The position numbers were made by a program, and so were the translations under genes. Under the pieces are notes generated by a model. The model had not been told where the DNA came from and made no database searches. It saw only the letters and a program-made list of their open reading frames with translations. A stretch of DNA of 41,907 nucleotides from assembly GCA_016210115.1 (NCBI GenBank), contig JACQUW010000055.1, positions 1 to 41,907 of the forward strand, in the 5' to 3' direction. How positions within the stretch are numbered: the first letter of the stretch is position 1; each line of letters begins with the position of its first letter. This document shows positions 18,480 to 26,878 of the stretch, one piece after another. The stretch is from Deltaproteobacteria bacterium. Its GTDB lineage: Bacteria > Desulfobacterota > Binatia > UBA9968.

Positions 18480-18648
18480 GGCTGTGAAGGTACATCGATG
18501 GATTATCGATGTTGCTTAATTGCAAACAAAGAAGCGATCTGTTAGAGGGAAAAGCATCCAACGTCGCGTTTATGCGCTTTTTCCGGATGAAGACGCTGTT
18601 CGAAGCCGGTTGAAAAAAGATAGTTTCAGTTGCAAAGCGAGTATTTCC

Positions 18649-19989
18649 GTGTCCAAAGCTCGTGTCATTCACTACATTAATCAATTTTTCGCCGGCAAAG
18701 GAGGCGAGGAAAAGGCCGATCTGACCGTCCAGGTCATCGAGGGGTCTGTAGGGCCTGGAAAACGGCTGCAGGTTCTGCTTGGAGGAGCCGCCGAAATCGT
18801 GGCGACGGTTTATTGCGGCGATAACTATTTCAACGAACATACCGATGAGGCGCTCTCATCGATTCGGCAGATCACACAGGATTGGAACGTAGGATTAGTT
18901 GTTGCCGGTCCCGCTTTCGCGTCGGGGAGATACGGTGTTGCCTGCGCGGAGGTGTGTCATTTTTTGAGCGCCTCGCTCGAAATCGATTGTGTCACCGGCT
19001 TCCATCCGGAGAATCCGGCAACGGAAATCCTCAGACAATACAGGAACAGAAGAGTCTTCGCGTTTCCTACGGCAGAGGTAGTCGTGGGGATGGAGAGCGC
19101 CCTATCGAAGATGGCAAAATACCTCTTGAAACTTGCCGCCGGCGAAGTCATCGGTCCGCCGTCCGAAGAGGGCTATATGGACCAGGGCTTTCGTCGGGAT
19201 TTTTTCGTGAACAAGAACGGCGCGGAAAGGGCAGTGGCGATGCTGCTCGACAAGCTTGCAGGCCGCCCATTTATCACCGAGATCCCGGTTGAATCGATTG
19301 AAGAAATTCCCGCTCCCCGGCGCATCCTCGATCCCTCGGACATCTGTCTCACCCTCGCAACGACATCCGGGGTCGTACCGCGCGGGAATCCCGAAATGTT
19401 TAGAGGATATCAGAATACGAGGTGGGCCAAATTTCCTATTGGCAAACTGAACTCCATGCAGGATGCTCAGTGGGAGGTTATCCACGGCGGCATTAATACG
19501 GAATTCATCAGGGGAAACGCCAATTACGGCGTTCCATTGGATGTATGCAGGGATCTCGAAAGAAAGGGAGTATTCGGCCGGCTGAACCCATTTTTCTATG
19601 CCACTTCGGGAGCCCGAGGATTGGTCTCGGTGATGAATGGAATCGGCAGAGAGATAGCCCTCGACATGAAGGCCGAAGGGGTCAACGCCGTGTTGATGGT
19701 ATCGACCTGAGGCTCCGATACTCGCAGCGGGTCTGCGATCGTGAGAGCAATTGAGAAAGAAGGATTACCGGTCGCCTTCATTACAACAATGACCATGGTG
19801 GCGAAACAGCTGGGAGCCAACCGTGTCATCAGCGGCCATAAAATCCCTCATCCCTGTGGCGACCCGGCGTTGTCCGCCGAAGCGGACCACGCGCTGCGTC
19901 ATGCTCTGGTGCAGTGCGCGCTTGATGCGCTTCAGAGAGATGTGAGCAGTCCAACCATTTTCACGCCGAACACCGACTCTGCGTCATGA
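18649..19989 (+). CDS. GrdB-like selenoprotein (glycine/sarcosine/betaine reductase B family)
   Basis: A predicted 446-residue protein read through an in-frame TGA at 19708-19710 as selenocysteine 354. Both sides match the GrdB/GrdF family: VIHYINQFFAGKGGEEKADL at the start, YCGDNYFNEH, AGPAFASGRYGVACAEV, and after the TGA the C-terminal IPHPCGDPALSAEADHALR. The family's Sec sits in an STU-G-x-C-T-R-C-G context; here it is STU-G-S-D-T-R-S-G, so the Sec is kept but both Cys are Asp and Ser. A SECIS-type hairpin follows. GTG 18649 is preferred because homologues begin just before the VIHYINQFF segment. The ribosome site is weak. The stop overlaps the next gene by four bases (ATGA). Substrate unknown. 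Confidence 0.82.
19708..19738 (+). promoter_or_regulatory. UGA selenocysteine codon with bacterial SECIS hairpin
   Basis: After TGA (19708-19710) come 11 bases, then TCGCAG (19722-19727), loop CGGGT (19728-19732) and CTGCGA (19733-19738): a perfect six-pair stem with a GGGU loop. The distance from UGA to the loop guanines is 18 bases, as I recall it for the E. coli fdhF SECIS, whose tip (GCAGGUCUGC) is also similar. This is what SelB needs to insert selenocysteine. Confidence 0.75.
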
Positions 19990-21308
19990 CAAGAGACAGG
20001 CCGATGCTGGAACTGGCGACCTTCCCGGTGAAGGAGGTGGAGTTCGGAAACCAGACCCGCTACGAGAACGGGGTCCTTGAGATCAGTAAAGAGGAAATGA
20101 TCTCCCTCATATTGGAAGATCAACGCGTTTCCTTTGCCGATGTCGATCTCGCCTTTCCCGGCGAGCGCACCCGGATCGTAAACGTCCGCGACGCAGTCGA
20201 ACCGCGGGTCAAAGTATCGGGGCCGGGATCTGTTTTCCCGGGGATTCTTGGACCTGTTGAGACGGTGGGCTCCGGCACGACCCACAGAATGTCCGGCATC
20301 ACCGTCATGCCTTCGGCGGATTTTCGGCCGACTATCTTAAACGGGACCGCAGCGCCCAGCGCCGGGATCGTCGATATGTGGGGCGCTGGAGCGCAGTTGA
20401 CGCCTTTTGGATCGTTGATCAACGTTGTTCCCAGATTCAAACTGAGAGACGGCGTTAACGAACTTGAAGCTCATGGTGCCATTCAAGCCGTTGAGCTAAA
20501 AGTCGCCCTTCGGCTGGCTCAGACGACTTTGCAGGGGACGCCTGAGGAGGTGGAAATTCTTGAGCTGACCGAGGCCGACCCGGCCCTCCCGCGGGTCATC
20601 TACATTATGACCTGCCTCACCCATCGTTATCATCCCTATTATCATTCCGGTGTAGCCTATTATGGCTTACCCATCCGCGAATCCCTCCCTACGCTTATTC
20701 ACCCGAATGAGATCTTCGATGGCGCCCTCACCACCAATACCTATGCCGGCGGGGGCATGTGGGAAACGACCTGGGCCTGGATGACTCAACCCGTGGCTCT
20801 CGAGCTGCTCAGAAGGCATGGGAAGGATCTCAACTTCCTGGGCGTGATCCTGCAGAGAACCCGGTTTGAAAACAAGTTCAGCAAACAGGTAACAGCCGAA
20901 TGCACCTCTCAAATGGCAAGGCTCCTTGGCGCCGATGGGGCGATCATCACACGGATTGTCACTTCGGGCGCCAACTTTATCGATGTCATGCTGACTGTGC
21001 AGGCTTGTGAAAAAAAAGGCGTGAAGGTGGTTTTGCTGACTCCGGAATGGGGAGGCAAAGACGGCACCGACCTGCCCCTTGTTTTCTACGTTCCTGAGGC
21101 AACGGCCATGGTCAGCACAGGCAGCTTTGAGCGCGATGTCAGGGTGGGAGCGCCGTCTAAAGTCGTCGGCCTGGGAGAGCGCGAGCAGGTTCAGGTTTAT
21201 GCCGACGACAAAGCCTTTTCCCCGTGGGATGAGCTCACTTTGCCCAGCTCCTTCTTAATTACCGGTGGCGTCGACTGGTTCGGCCACATGAAGCTGAGCT
21301 GCCGGTAA
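19986..21308 (+). CDS. GrdE-like reductase component B partner
   Basis: A 440-residue protein of the GrdE/GrdG/PrdA proprotein family. The second half matches well: LLRRHGKDLNFLGVILQRTR (about 275-293), RLLGADGAIITR and EKKGVKVVLLTPEWGGKDG. In glycine reductase this partner is cut before a Cys to form a pyruvoyl group that binds the amine substrate. The equivalent stretch here, GALTTNTYAGGGM (246-258), has no Cys, with Thr252 at the likely position. The processing-site alignment is from memory. The gene is coupled to the selenoprotein gene by a four-base overlap. It may hold a non-amine substrate or act without processing. Confidence 0.78.
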   Translation: MTRDRPMLELATFPVKEVEFGNQTRYENGVLEISKEEMISLILEDQRVSFADVDLAFPGERTRIVNVRDAVEPRVKVSGPGSVFPGILGPVETVGSGTTHRMSGITVMPSADFRPTILNGTAAPSAGIVDMWGAGAQLTPFGSLINVVPRFKLRDGVNELEAHGAIQAVELKVALRLAQTTLQGTPEEVEILELTEADPALPRVIYIMTCLTHRYHPYYHSGVAYYGLPIRESLPTLIHPNEIFDGALTTNTYAGGGMWETTWAWMTQPVALELLRRHGKDLNFLGVILQRTRFENKFSKQVTAECTSQMARLLGADGAIITRIVTSGANFIDVMLTVQACEKKGVKVVLLTPEWGGKDGTDLPLVFYVPEATAMVSTGSFERDVRVGAPSKVVGLGEREQVQVYADDKAFSPWDELTLPSSFLITGGVDWFGHMKLSCR

Positions 21309-21373
21309 TCGCTTCGTCAGCTTTTCCTTTCTAAATCCGAATCTTTGATTCCGGACTCGTCGGTTCGCGACGC

Positions 21374-22888
21374 TCACTCGGCCTGCATTTCGATGGCTTT
21401 TTTCCCGATCCGTTCTCGGGTGAACAGAGGCGAAAACAGGAGAAAGACCGCCGCCAACAGAAAAACCGCTGAAATGGGACGCGTGAAAAAGACCGCCGGG
21501 TCTCCTCTCGAAAGCATGAGCGATCTGCGGAGGGAATTTTCGAACATAGGGCCCAGAACGAACGCAAGCATGAACGGCGCTTGTTCGAATTTAAAAAGCT
21601 TAAGCAGATAACCGGCAAATCCGAAGAGATTCATGAGGAGCACATCCGTCACGCTGCTGTTGACGCTGTAAGCGCCGATCTCGCAGAAAACGACGATCAG
21701 GACATAAAGGATGGAGTAGGGGATTTTCAGAACCTGGACCCAGAGGCCGATCAAGGGAAGGTTCAACACCAGAAGCATAAGATTACCCATATACATGCTG
21801 GCGACCAATCCCCAAAACAAGTCCGGCTTTGAGCTGATCAGCATTGGACCGGGCTGGAAACCCATGATGAGCAAAGCTCCTAAAAGAATGGATGTGGAGG
21901 GATTGGCGGGAATACCGAGGCCGAGCAACGGGATGAAGGTTCCACTCGATGCCGCATTGTTGGCCGCCTCGGGGCCAGCTACGCCCTCGATCACACCGGT
22001 CCCAAACTTTTCGGGATGCTTCGAAAACTTCTTCTCAACGGCATAAGACATGAACGTGGTGAGAGCCCCTCCCAGACCCGGGAGAAGACCCAGGAAAAAT
22101 CCGATCACTGTTCCACGGCCAATGGGAAAAGCCGAATCCTTCCAGTCCTGACGATTCGGGAAAAGATTTCTGACTCTCGTATCGTTTGTTGTAAAACTCA
22201 CCTTTTCCAAGGATTGCCCCAGGTTAGAAAGCACCTCGCTCAATCCAAAAAGACCCATCGTGACGTAAACGATCTCAAAACCGTCCAAGAGCGTGGGGAG
22301 CCCAAAAGTGAAACGGGTCCGAGAACTGATGGGATCCATGCCGACTGTGCTTACAGCGAGTCCAAGACACGCCATCATGAGACCCCGGACAAGCGATCCC
22401 TTGCCTACATAGGTGACCAGACACATGCTCATCAACGCCAGAGAGAAGTACTCCGGAGGGCCAAAGCTCAGGGCAAAATTGGCCAGCGTCGGCGCGAGAA
22501 GCATGAGGCCGATCACTCCGAAACTTCCTGCAATGAAGGAGCCAAATGCGGCAATCCCCAGGGCCGGACCGGCTCTTCCCTTCTTGGCCATCTGATAACC
22601 GTCGAGGCAGGTGACCACGGAGGCCACTTCGCCCGGCATATTCAGCAAAATGGAAGTGGTGGATCCCCCATACATGGCCCCGTAGCAGATGCCCGAAAGC
22701 ATGATCATGGAGGAAACCGGAGGGGCGTGAAAGATGGTCGGCAAAAGCAGGGAAATCGTAGCCGCCGGACCCAAACCGGGGAGAACTCCGACCAAAGTTC
22801 CCATAAGCACGCCGACAAAACAGTAGAGGAGATTCGTGGGTTGGAGAACGACGCTGAAACCGAAAGCCAGGCTGTGAAGGGTTTCCAA
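21374..22888 (-). CDS. Tripartite tricarboxylate transporter large permease TctA
   Basis: A 504-residue polytopic membrane protein with the TctA marks LPGLGPAATISLLLPTIF, GGSTTSILLNMPGEVASVVT, GPEAANNAASSGTFIPLLGL and GIPANPSTSILLGALLIMGF. The TTG at 22888 is chosen because AGGAG, overlapping the tctB stop, sits five bases upstream and the resulting length is normal. The frame extends to 22999, but that part overlaps tctB. It forms the channel of a classical three-gene TTT system with 22897-24312. The set is convergent with the selenoprotein genes. Confidence 0.92.
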   Translation of the reverse strand: METLHSLAFGFSVVLQPTNLLYCFVGVLMGTLVGVLPGLGPAATISLLLPTIFHAPPVSSMIMLSGICYGAMYGGSTTSILLNMPGEVASVVTCLDGYQMAKKGRAGPALGIAAFGSFIAGSFGVIGLMLLAPTLANFALSFGPPEYFSLALMSMCLVTYVGKGSLVRGLMMACLGLAVSTVGMDPISSRTRFTFGLPTLLDGFEIVYVTMGLFGLSEVLSNLGQSLEKVSFTTNDTRVRNLFPNRQDWKDSAFPIGRGTVIGFFLGLLPGLGGALTTFMSYAVEKKFSKHPEKFGTGVIEGVAGPEAANNAASSGTFIPLLGLGIPANPSTSILLGALLIMGFQPGPMLISSKPDLFWGLVASMYMGNLMLLVLNLPLIGLWVQVLKIPYSILYVLIVVFCEIGAYSVNSSVTDVLLMNLFGFAGYLLKLFKFEQAPFMLAFVLGPMFENSLRRSLMLSRGDPAVFFTRPISAVFLLAAVFLLFSPLFTRERIGKKAIEMQAE

Positions 22889-22896
22889 GAGATCTC

Positions 22897-23325
22897 CTAT
22901 ACTCCCAGAAAACCTCGTGGAAAATAGACGTGAAGGAGACGACCAAAAACAAAATATGACAAGAAAGTGACCAACGCAGTCATTCCTAACAGCATCCACC
23001 AGGGCCTCGGTTTTCCCAGGTGGAAAAGAATTCCCACGAGAAAGAAAGTGGCGACAACAAAACCGAGGGGTTCTAAAACCAGGCTGTATGCAAACAGCGA
23101 AGCAAGGGCCACGATAACACGAGCGGGGTGGCTTTTAGGTGATTCCCTTGCTCCCGATCCCCTGCGGATGAGGACGACGGATAGGGCAATGAGAACCGTG
23201 CCTGCGCAAAAAGGAAGAAAGCCGGGCCCCGGGAGACGGAGCGTCCCAAGGCGGACTCGCTGGGCTTCCCATATGATGAACAAGGAGAGGCCGAAGAAGA
23301 AAAGGCCGCTTTTCAGCTCGCTCAT
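22897..23325 (-). CDS. Tripartite tricarboxylate transporter small subunit TctB
   Basis: A 142-residue protein with four hydrophobic segments and the DUF1468 start SGLFFFGLSLFIIWEAQRV, followed by GPGFLPF. It is the small membrane subunit that supports TctA. The gene lies 15 bases after the tctC stop and 8 bases before the tctA start. No strong ribosome site is visible, so coupling to upstream translation is likely. Unlike the system at 1419-3422, TctA and TctB are separate here. Confidence 0.88.
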   Translation of the reverse strand: MSELKSGLFFFGLSLFIIWEAQRVRLGTLRLPGPGFLPFCAGTVLIALSVVLIRRGSGARESPKSHPARVIVALASLFAYSLVLEPLGFVVATFFLVGILFHLGKPRPWWMLLGMTALVTFLSYFVFGRLLHVYFPRGFLGV

Positions 23326-23340
23326 GGATCGAGTGAAATT

Positions 23341-24312
23341 TTATTTCTTAGCCAAGCCGACTTCGTGGGCTACTTTTTCATAGACTTGTCTTCTCGAGTC
23401 GATAAACGTTTGGAAGTCCTGAGGGCCCATGTAGGCTACGGAAAAGCCTGCATTGGTCGCCCGCTGGACGACCTCAGAGCTCTTGAAGATCTTCTCCAAG
23501 GTGGGGACCAAAACATCTTGAACCGATTTGGGCACGCCTGCTGGAGCAAAGACGCCGATCCCTATGCTGAAATCGACGTACGGATGGCCGAGCTCAGCCG
23601 TTGTCGGAATGTTTGAAAAATCCGGATGTCGGGTCTTCGAGGTGACAGCCAAGCCACGAAGTTTTCCTGCTTTAATCTGGGGACCCATCGTTGGAAGGGC
23701 CAAGAACGAGAGGTCCACATGGCCCCCCATAATGGTAGATAAAACCTCGCCTCCGCCTTTGAACGGAATTGAATTGATCTGAATCTTGTTCCTGATGCAA
23801 AGAACGTCGAGATTGAATTGGCTTTCACTGCCGAACCCGGTTCCGCCGTTGTTCAGCTTTCCGGGATTTTTTCTGGCGTAGCCTATGACATCGTCCAATG
23901 TTTTGAAAGGCGATTCATTCCGGACCACGAGGACTGAAGGAACCGATGCGAAGTGGGCAAGAGGAATAAAGTCTTTCTGCGGCTCGTAATTAACCTCTTT
24001 ACTTATGATTGGCAGGAGAACAAGGGACTGAGTAGCGCCCTGCAGCAGGGTGTAGCCGTCTTTCCTGGATCTCGCCACATAAGAGGTCCCCTGAATCCCG
24101 GTCCCGCCTGCCCGATTGACTACTGTCACCGGAACCTTTAGGGCTTTCGAAAGCTCCTCGCCATACATGCGGGCGGAAACGTCAACGCTTCCGCCTGGAC
24201 CGAACGCAACCACCAACTCGATCGGCCGGCTGGGATATTTATCCTGAGCAAAGACTCCTCCTGAAAAGAAAAGTAAGCTGATCCCTATTACCAACTCGGT
24301 CATCCGTTTCAT
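23341..24312 (-). CDS. Tripartite tricarboxylate transporter substrate-binding protein TctC
   Basis: A 323-residue receptor with a signal peptide ending near GGVFAQ, then the canonical opening KYPSRPIELVVAFGPGGSVD and NRAGGTGIQGTSYVARSRKD. Three ATG codons in a row (24318, 24315, 24312) follow a GGGAGGAG tract. Spacing favours the second or third, and 24312 is used here. This is a more typical TctC/Bug protein than the three at 176-5745. It belongs to the tctCBA operon. The ligand is unknown but should be a carboxylate. Confidence 0.92.
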   Translation of the reverse strand: MKRMTELVIGISLLFFSGGVFAQDKYPSRPIELVVAFGPGGSVDVSARMYGEELSKALKVPVTVVNRAGGTGIQGTSYVARSRKDGYTLLQGATQSLVLLPIISKEVNYEPQKDFIPLAHFASVPSVLVVRNESPFKTLDDVIGYARKNPGKLNNGGTGFGSESQFNLDVLCIRNKIQINSIPFKGGGEVLSTIMGGHVDLSFLALPTMGPQIKAGKLRGLAVTSKTRHPDFSNIPTTAELGHPYVDFSIGIGVFAPAGVPKSVQDVLVPTLEKIFKSSEVVQRATNAGFSVAYMGPQDFQTFIDSRRQVYEKVAHEVGLAKK

Positions 24313-24534
24313 CATCATCTCCTCCCTCCCATAAAACATTTTTGTGTCGTTTTGAATCCTGCCTTGGAGCGCCGCAGTCAAGGTCTCTTTCCCAAAGAAG
24401 CACCGCAGAGACTATATGATCCGGTGTGCGACCGTCAATCCCAAACGACTGTTGCGTCCTTGGAAATTCATTTCTTGCATGGTAAAGGCGACCCGACGGA
24501 CCTGGCCCTTTCTTATGGAGCCGAGCCTTCATGT

Positions 24535-25605
24535 TCATTTTACGCCAAAGACATCACGATATAATTTCGTGTACCGGTCGTAGTTCTGATCCAGGAATTC
24601 CGGAGTAATCACCTTCGTCTTGGGGCGACCTAATTCCATGTATTTTTGTTTCTGGCCGATTCTTACCGGGCTTCGGACTATGTCGATGCCGACGTACGCT
24701 TGGCCCTCCGCTGAAAGAGCCCAGTCAATGAAGAGAGCCGCGGCGTGCGGATGAGGCGATCGTCGCGCGAGGAGGAGAACCTGTGTTTTTGATAGCACGG
24801 GTTCGAGAAATCTCACGCCCAGCGGGGCTCCCGTCTCTGCCATCATTAGAGGTCTTTGCGCATGAGACCAGGGGACAAGGTCGACTTCTCCGGCCGCCAG
24901 GAGCTGTACCTGAAGCGTATGGCCGCTTCGAATGACCACTTCCTGCTTGGCCAGCTTACGAAAGTACTGTAGTCCTTGCTTTTCGCCCCAGTGATCCAGC
25001 AATCCGCCGAAGACATCTCCGTTGTCCCGGTCAAGCGAGATCTTTTGTGCCTTCCACCGCGGAAGCAGGAGATCTTCGTAAGTCGCCGGCAGCTCGTGAT
25101 CCTGGACGCGGTTCTTGTTGTAAGCAAGTCCTACCACCAAGTAGTGGTAGGCGTTCCATAGATGCCTCGGATCGATGAATTCAGGCCGGACTGCTTCTGA
25201 CTCGGGGGAACGGTACGGGTCAACAAACCCGGAACGGATGAGATCGGAAACAGGTCCTGCTGAAAGCTCGATGACATCCACATCATTTTTTCCGCCTCGG
25301 GCCTCGTTCACGACCTTGTTGTATACTCCTACCGCTCCTGAGCGGTAATGCCCAATTGATAGATATGGGTGGGCTTGGCGGAATTTCTCCAGCATTGGGC
25401 GTGAAGCATCGATGCCGAGGCTGCCATAGAAGATCAGCCGGCCCTCTTTCTTGGCGCCTTCGATGAGACGCGATTTCCTTTCCGTTTTGTTCAAGGATTC
25501 ATAAGCCTTGAGGATTTCGCCCGCTGTCTGAGCATGCGCAGTTGAAAACGCAGCCAACAAGAGATCCAACACGAAGAACAGGCCGACACTCATTATCCTT
25601 TTCAT
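24535..25605 (-). CDS. Family-1 extracellular solute-binding protein
   Basis: A 356-residue exported protein resembling the iron/polyamine group of ABC receptors (AfuA/FutA/PotD-like): KEGRLIFYGSLGIDASRPML near the start of the mature chain, and LSAEGQAYVGIDIVRSPVR near the end. The ATG at 25605 has GGAGG about 9 bases upstream and begins a clear signal peptide (MKRIMSVGLFFVLDLLLAAF). There is no permease or ATPase gene beside it. It is upstream of tctC on the same strand with a 222-base gap that shows no strong signal. Tyrosine ligands for iron are not evident to me, so the ligand is left open. Confidence 0.78.
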   Translation of the reverse strand: MKRIMSVGLFFVLDLLLAAFSTAHAQTAGEILKAYESLNKTERKSRLIEGAKKEGRLIFYGSLGIDASRPMLEKFRQAHPYLSIGHYRSGAVGVYNKVVNEARGGKNDVDVIELSAGPVSDLIRSGFVDPYRSPESEAVRPEFIDPRHLWNAYHYLVVGLAYNKNRVQDHELPATYEDLLLPRWKAQKISLDRDNGDVFGGLLDHWGEKQGLQYFRKLAKQEVVIRSGHTLQVQLLAAGEVDLVPWSHAQRPLMMAETGAPLGVRFLEPVLSKTQVLLLARRSPHPHAAALFIDWALSAEGQAYVGIDIVRSPVRIGQKQKYMELGRPKTKVITPEFLDQNYDRYTKLYRDVFGVK

Positions 25606-25938
25606 TAATCTGGCCTCCGTCTTTTTTTTGGCGGGCCGAGCCTTAGCATGAGCTTTAAGTCGCGTCAAGCCTGACCAGAGCTGGCAAAATGGGATCTTAC
25701 GCGTGTCGCGCAATTCAAAGCGCAAGATCAAAATTGCAATATCTACAATCATTGATCTCAGTCGATCTCAAAGTCGTCACCCCCGAATGTTTTTATCGGG
25801 GGTCCAGTCTGCGTTTTGGTTGGAGTTCCGTAAATTCATCTCATGGTGCCTATCCATCGGCCGCGGTCCGAAACCTTGCGCCCCTCGGCTGCGCCGCTTT
25901 CGGAGGAATGACCATGATTTGCCCAGGATCACCCTGCA

Positions 25939-26046
25939 CCATGAAAGCCGCCGCCCGCTCTCCGAGCCCGCGCAATGGGTCAGTGGTTATTCCCACCGCC
26001 GGTAATCGGATGCGTGGGCTCTCCGAACGGGCGGCGGCTTTCATGG
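25939..26046. repeat. Large imperfect inverted repeat
   Basis: Arms 25939-25969 and 26016-26046 are 31 bases each and match at 27 positions; the outer 19 bases (CCATGAAAGCCGCCGCCCG) are perfect. The loop is 46 bases. The octamer CTCTCCGA also occurs in direct orientation in both arms. It resembles a small palindromic mobile unit (REP/MITE class) more than a terminator. Confidence 0.7.
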
Positions 26047-26061
26047 TTCCTTGACACTCGA

Positions 26062-26090
26062 TTGACATGGGAGACAGCTAAGAATAGAGT
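26062..26090 (+). promoter_or_regulatory. Candidate sigma-70 promoter
   Basis: A perfect TTGACA (26062-26067), a 17-base spacer and TAGAGT (26085-26090, four of six consensus bases) lie 22 bases before the hydrolase start codon. Position and spacing fit a short-leader promoter for that gene. Confidence 0.5.
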
Positions 26091-26112
26091 CGCTCTCTTT
26101 TGGAGATATATT

Positions 26113-26814
26113 ATGCCGATATGGGATGACGTTTTAACCGAGCGTGACAAGGAAATCATGAAAAGAGCCGGATACGGCCGGCGGATTGGCCTGGGCCGCC
26201 GTCCCGTGCTTCTGGTTATCGACATGACCTATAACTTCATCGGTGACCGGCCGGAACCCATCATGGAATCAATAAAGCGGTTTCGTCAGAGCTGCGGAGA
26301 ACAGGGATGGAGGGCGCTTTACAAGATTCGAGATCTTCTCTCCGATGCGCGACAGAAGAATGTTCCCATTTTCTACACGAAGGCCTTTGAAAAAGCAGTC
26401 GCGCCGGCTGGTATTCCGCACAAAACAAAAAATCTGCGAGCCCAAGAGGACTTCCGCGAAGAATGGCGTGACGGAAATCAAATTGCTCAGGAAATTGCTC
26501 CTGAAGAGACCGACGTTGTCGTGCAAAAGCCGAATCGAAGCGCGTTCTTTGGCACGCCTCTGATGAGCATGTTAAATGAGCTTCATGCCGATACGGTGCT
26601 GGTCACCGGCTGCACGACCAGCGGCTGCGTGCGCGCGACGGTCATGGATGCTTTCGCCTATAAATTTCGCGTGGCCGTGGTGGAGGAATGCGTCTTCGAC
26701 CGCATCGAAATCTCACACAAGGTAGGCCTTTTTGATTTGAGCATGAAGTACGCCGATGTGATTTCTTTCAATGAAGCAGCGAAGTACATTCGAGACCTGC
26801 GGCCTCCGGCTTAA
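26113..26814 (+). CDS. Isochorismatase-fold cysteine hydrolase
   Basis: A 233-residue hydrolase of the isochorismatase superfamily. The Asp-Lys-Cys triad is visible: Asp37 in LLVIDMTYNF, Lys139 in VVQKPNRSAFFGT and Cys172 in VTGCTTSGCVRAT. The N-terminal extension and FGT context resemble N-carbamoylsarcosine amidase and related C-N amidohydrolases. GGAG eight bases upstream decides ATG 26113 over the longer frame. It is a single-gene unit with its own candidate promoter, next to transporter genes. It may act on an imported amide or carbamoyl compound; this is inference. Confidence 0.87.
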   Translation: MPIWDDVLTERDKEIMKRAGYGRRIGLGRRPVLLVIDMTYNFIGDRPEPIMESIKRFRQSCGEQGWRALYKIRDLLSDARQKNVPIFYTKAFEKAVAPAGIPHKTKNLRAQEDFREEWRDGNQIAQEIAPEETDVVVQKPNRSAFFGTPLMSMLNELHADTVLVTGCTTSGCVRATVMDAFAYKFRVAVVEECVFDRIEISHKVGLFDLSMKYADVISFNEAAKYIRDLRPPA

Positions 26815-26878
26815 GTCTCCTCTGGGGTTTCGAGCGATAGGAAGATAACAAGAAATTCCCATTCGAATGCGCACAAAT

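Larger units (their letters stand above)
17818..18648. other. Gene-poor gap between hydroxylase and selenoprotein genes
   Basis: About 830 bases without a convincing intact gene. It holds a decayed DUF4258-like reading frame (17890-18159), one REP-like hairpin (18452-18479) and unassigned sequence. An open frame runs into the grdB-like gene from 18520, but its Arg/Lys-rich translation does not look like coding sequence. Confidence 0.5.
25606..26112. other. Divergent intergenic region with palindromic element
   Basis: This 507-base gap separates the divergent solute-binding protein and hydrolase genes. It contains a hairpin TCCGAAA...TTTCGGA (25867-25904), the large inverted repeat at 25939-26046 and a candidate promoter at 26062-26090. 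Short frames on both strands are by-products of the palindrome. Confidence 0.5.

Noticed and set aside
18520..18648. N-terminal extension of the grdB-like frame
   Set aside because: Arg/Lys-rich translation unlike the family; homologues begin at the VIHYINQFF segment.
19708..19710. TGA as an ordinary stop or frameshifted pseudogene
   Set aside because: The frame continues with family homology to a proper end, the codon matches the known Sec position, and a SECIS hairpin follows. Nonsense mutation is the less economical reading.
21336..21355. Hairpin TCCGAATC/GATTCCGGA between convergent genes
   Set aside because: Has a bulge and no T tract; not convincing as a terminator.
22016..22927. 303-codon plus-strand open frame
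   Set aside because: Antisense to the well-supported tctA gene; the translation is rich in Lys, Arg, Gln and His with no recognisable domain.
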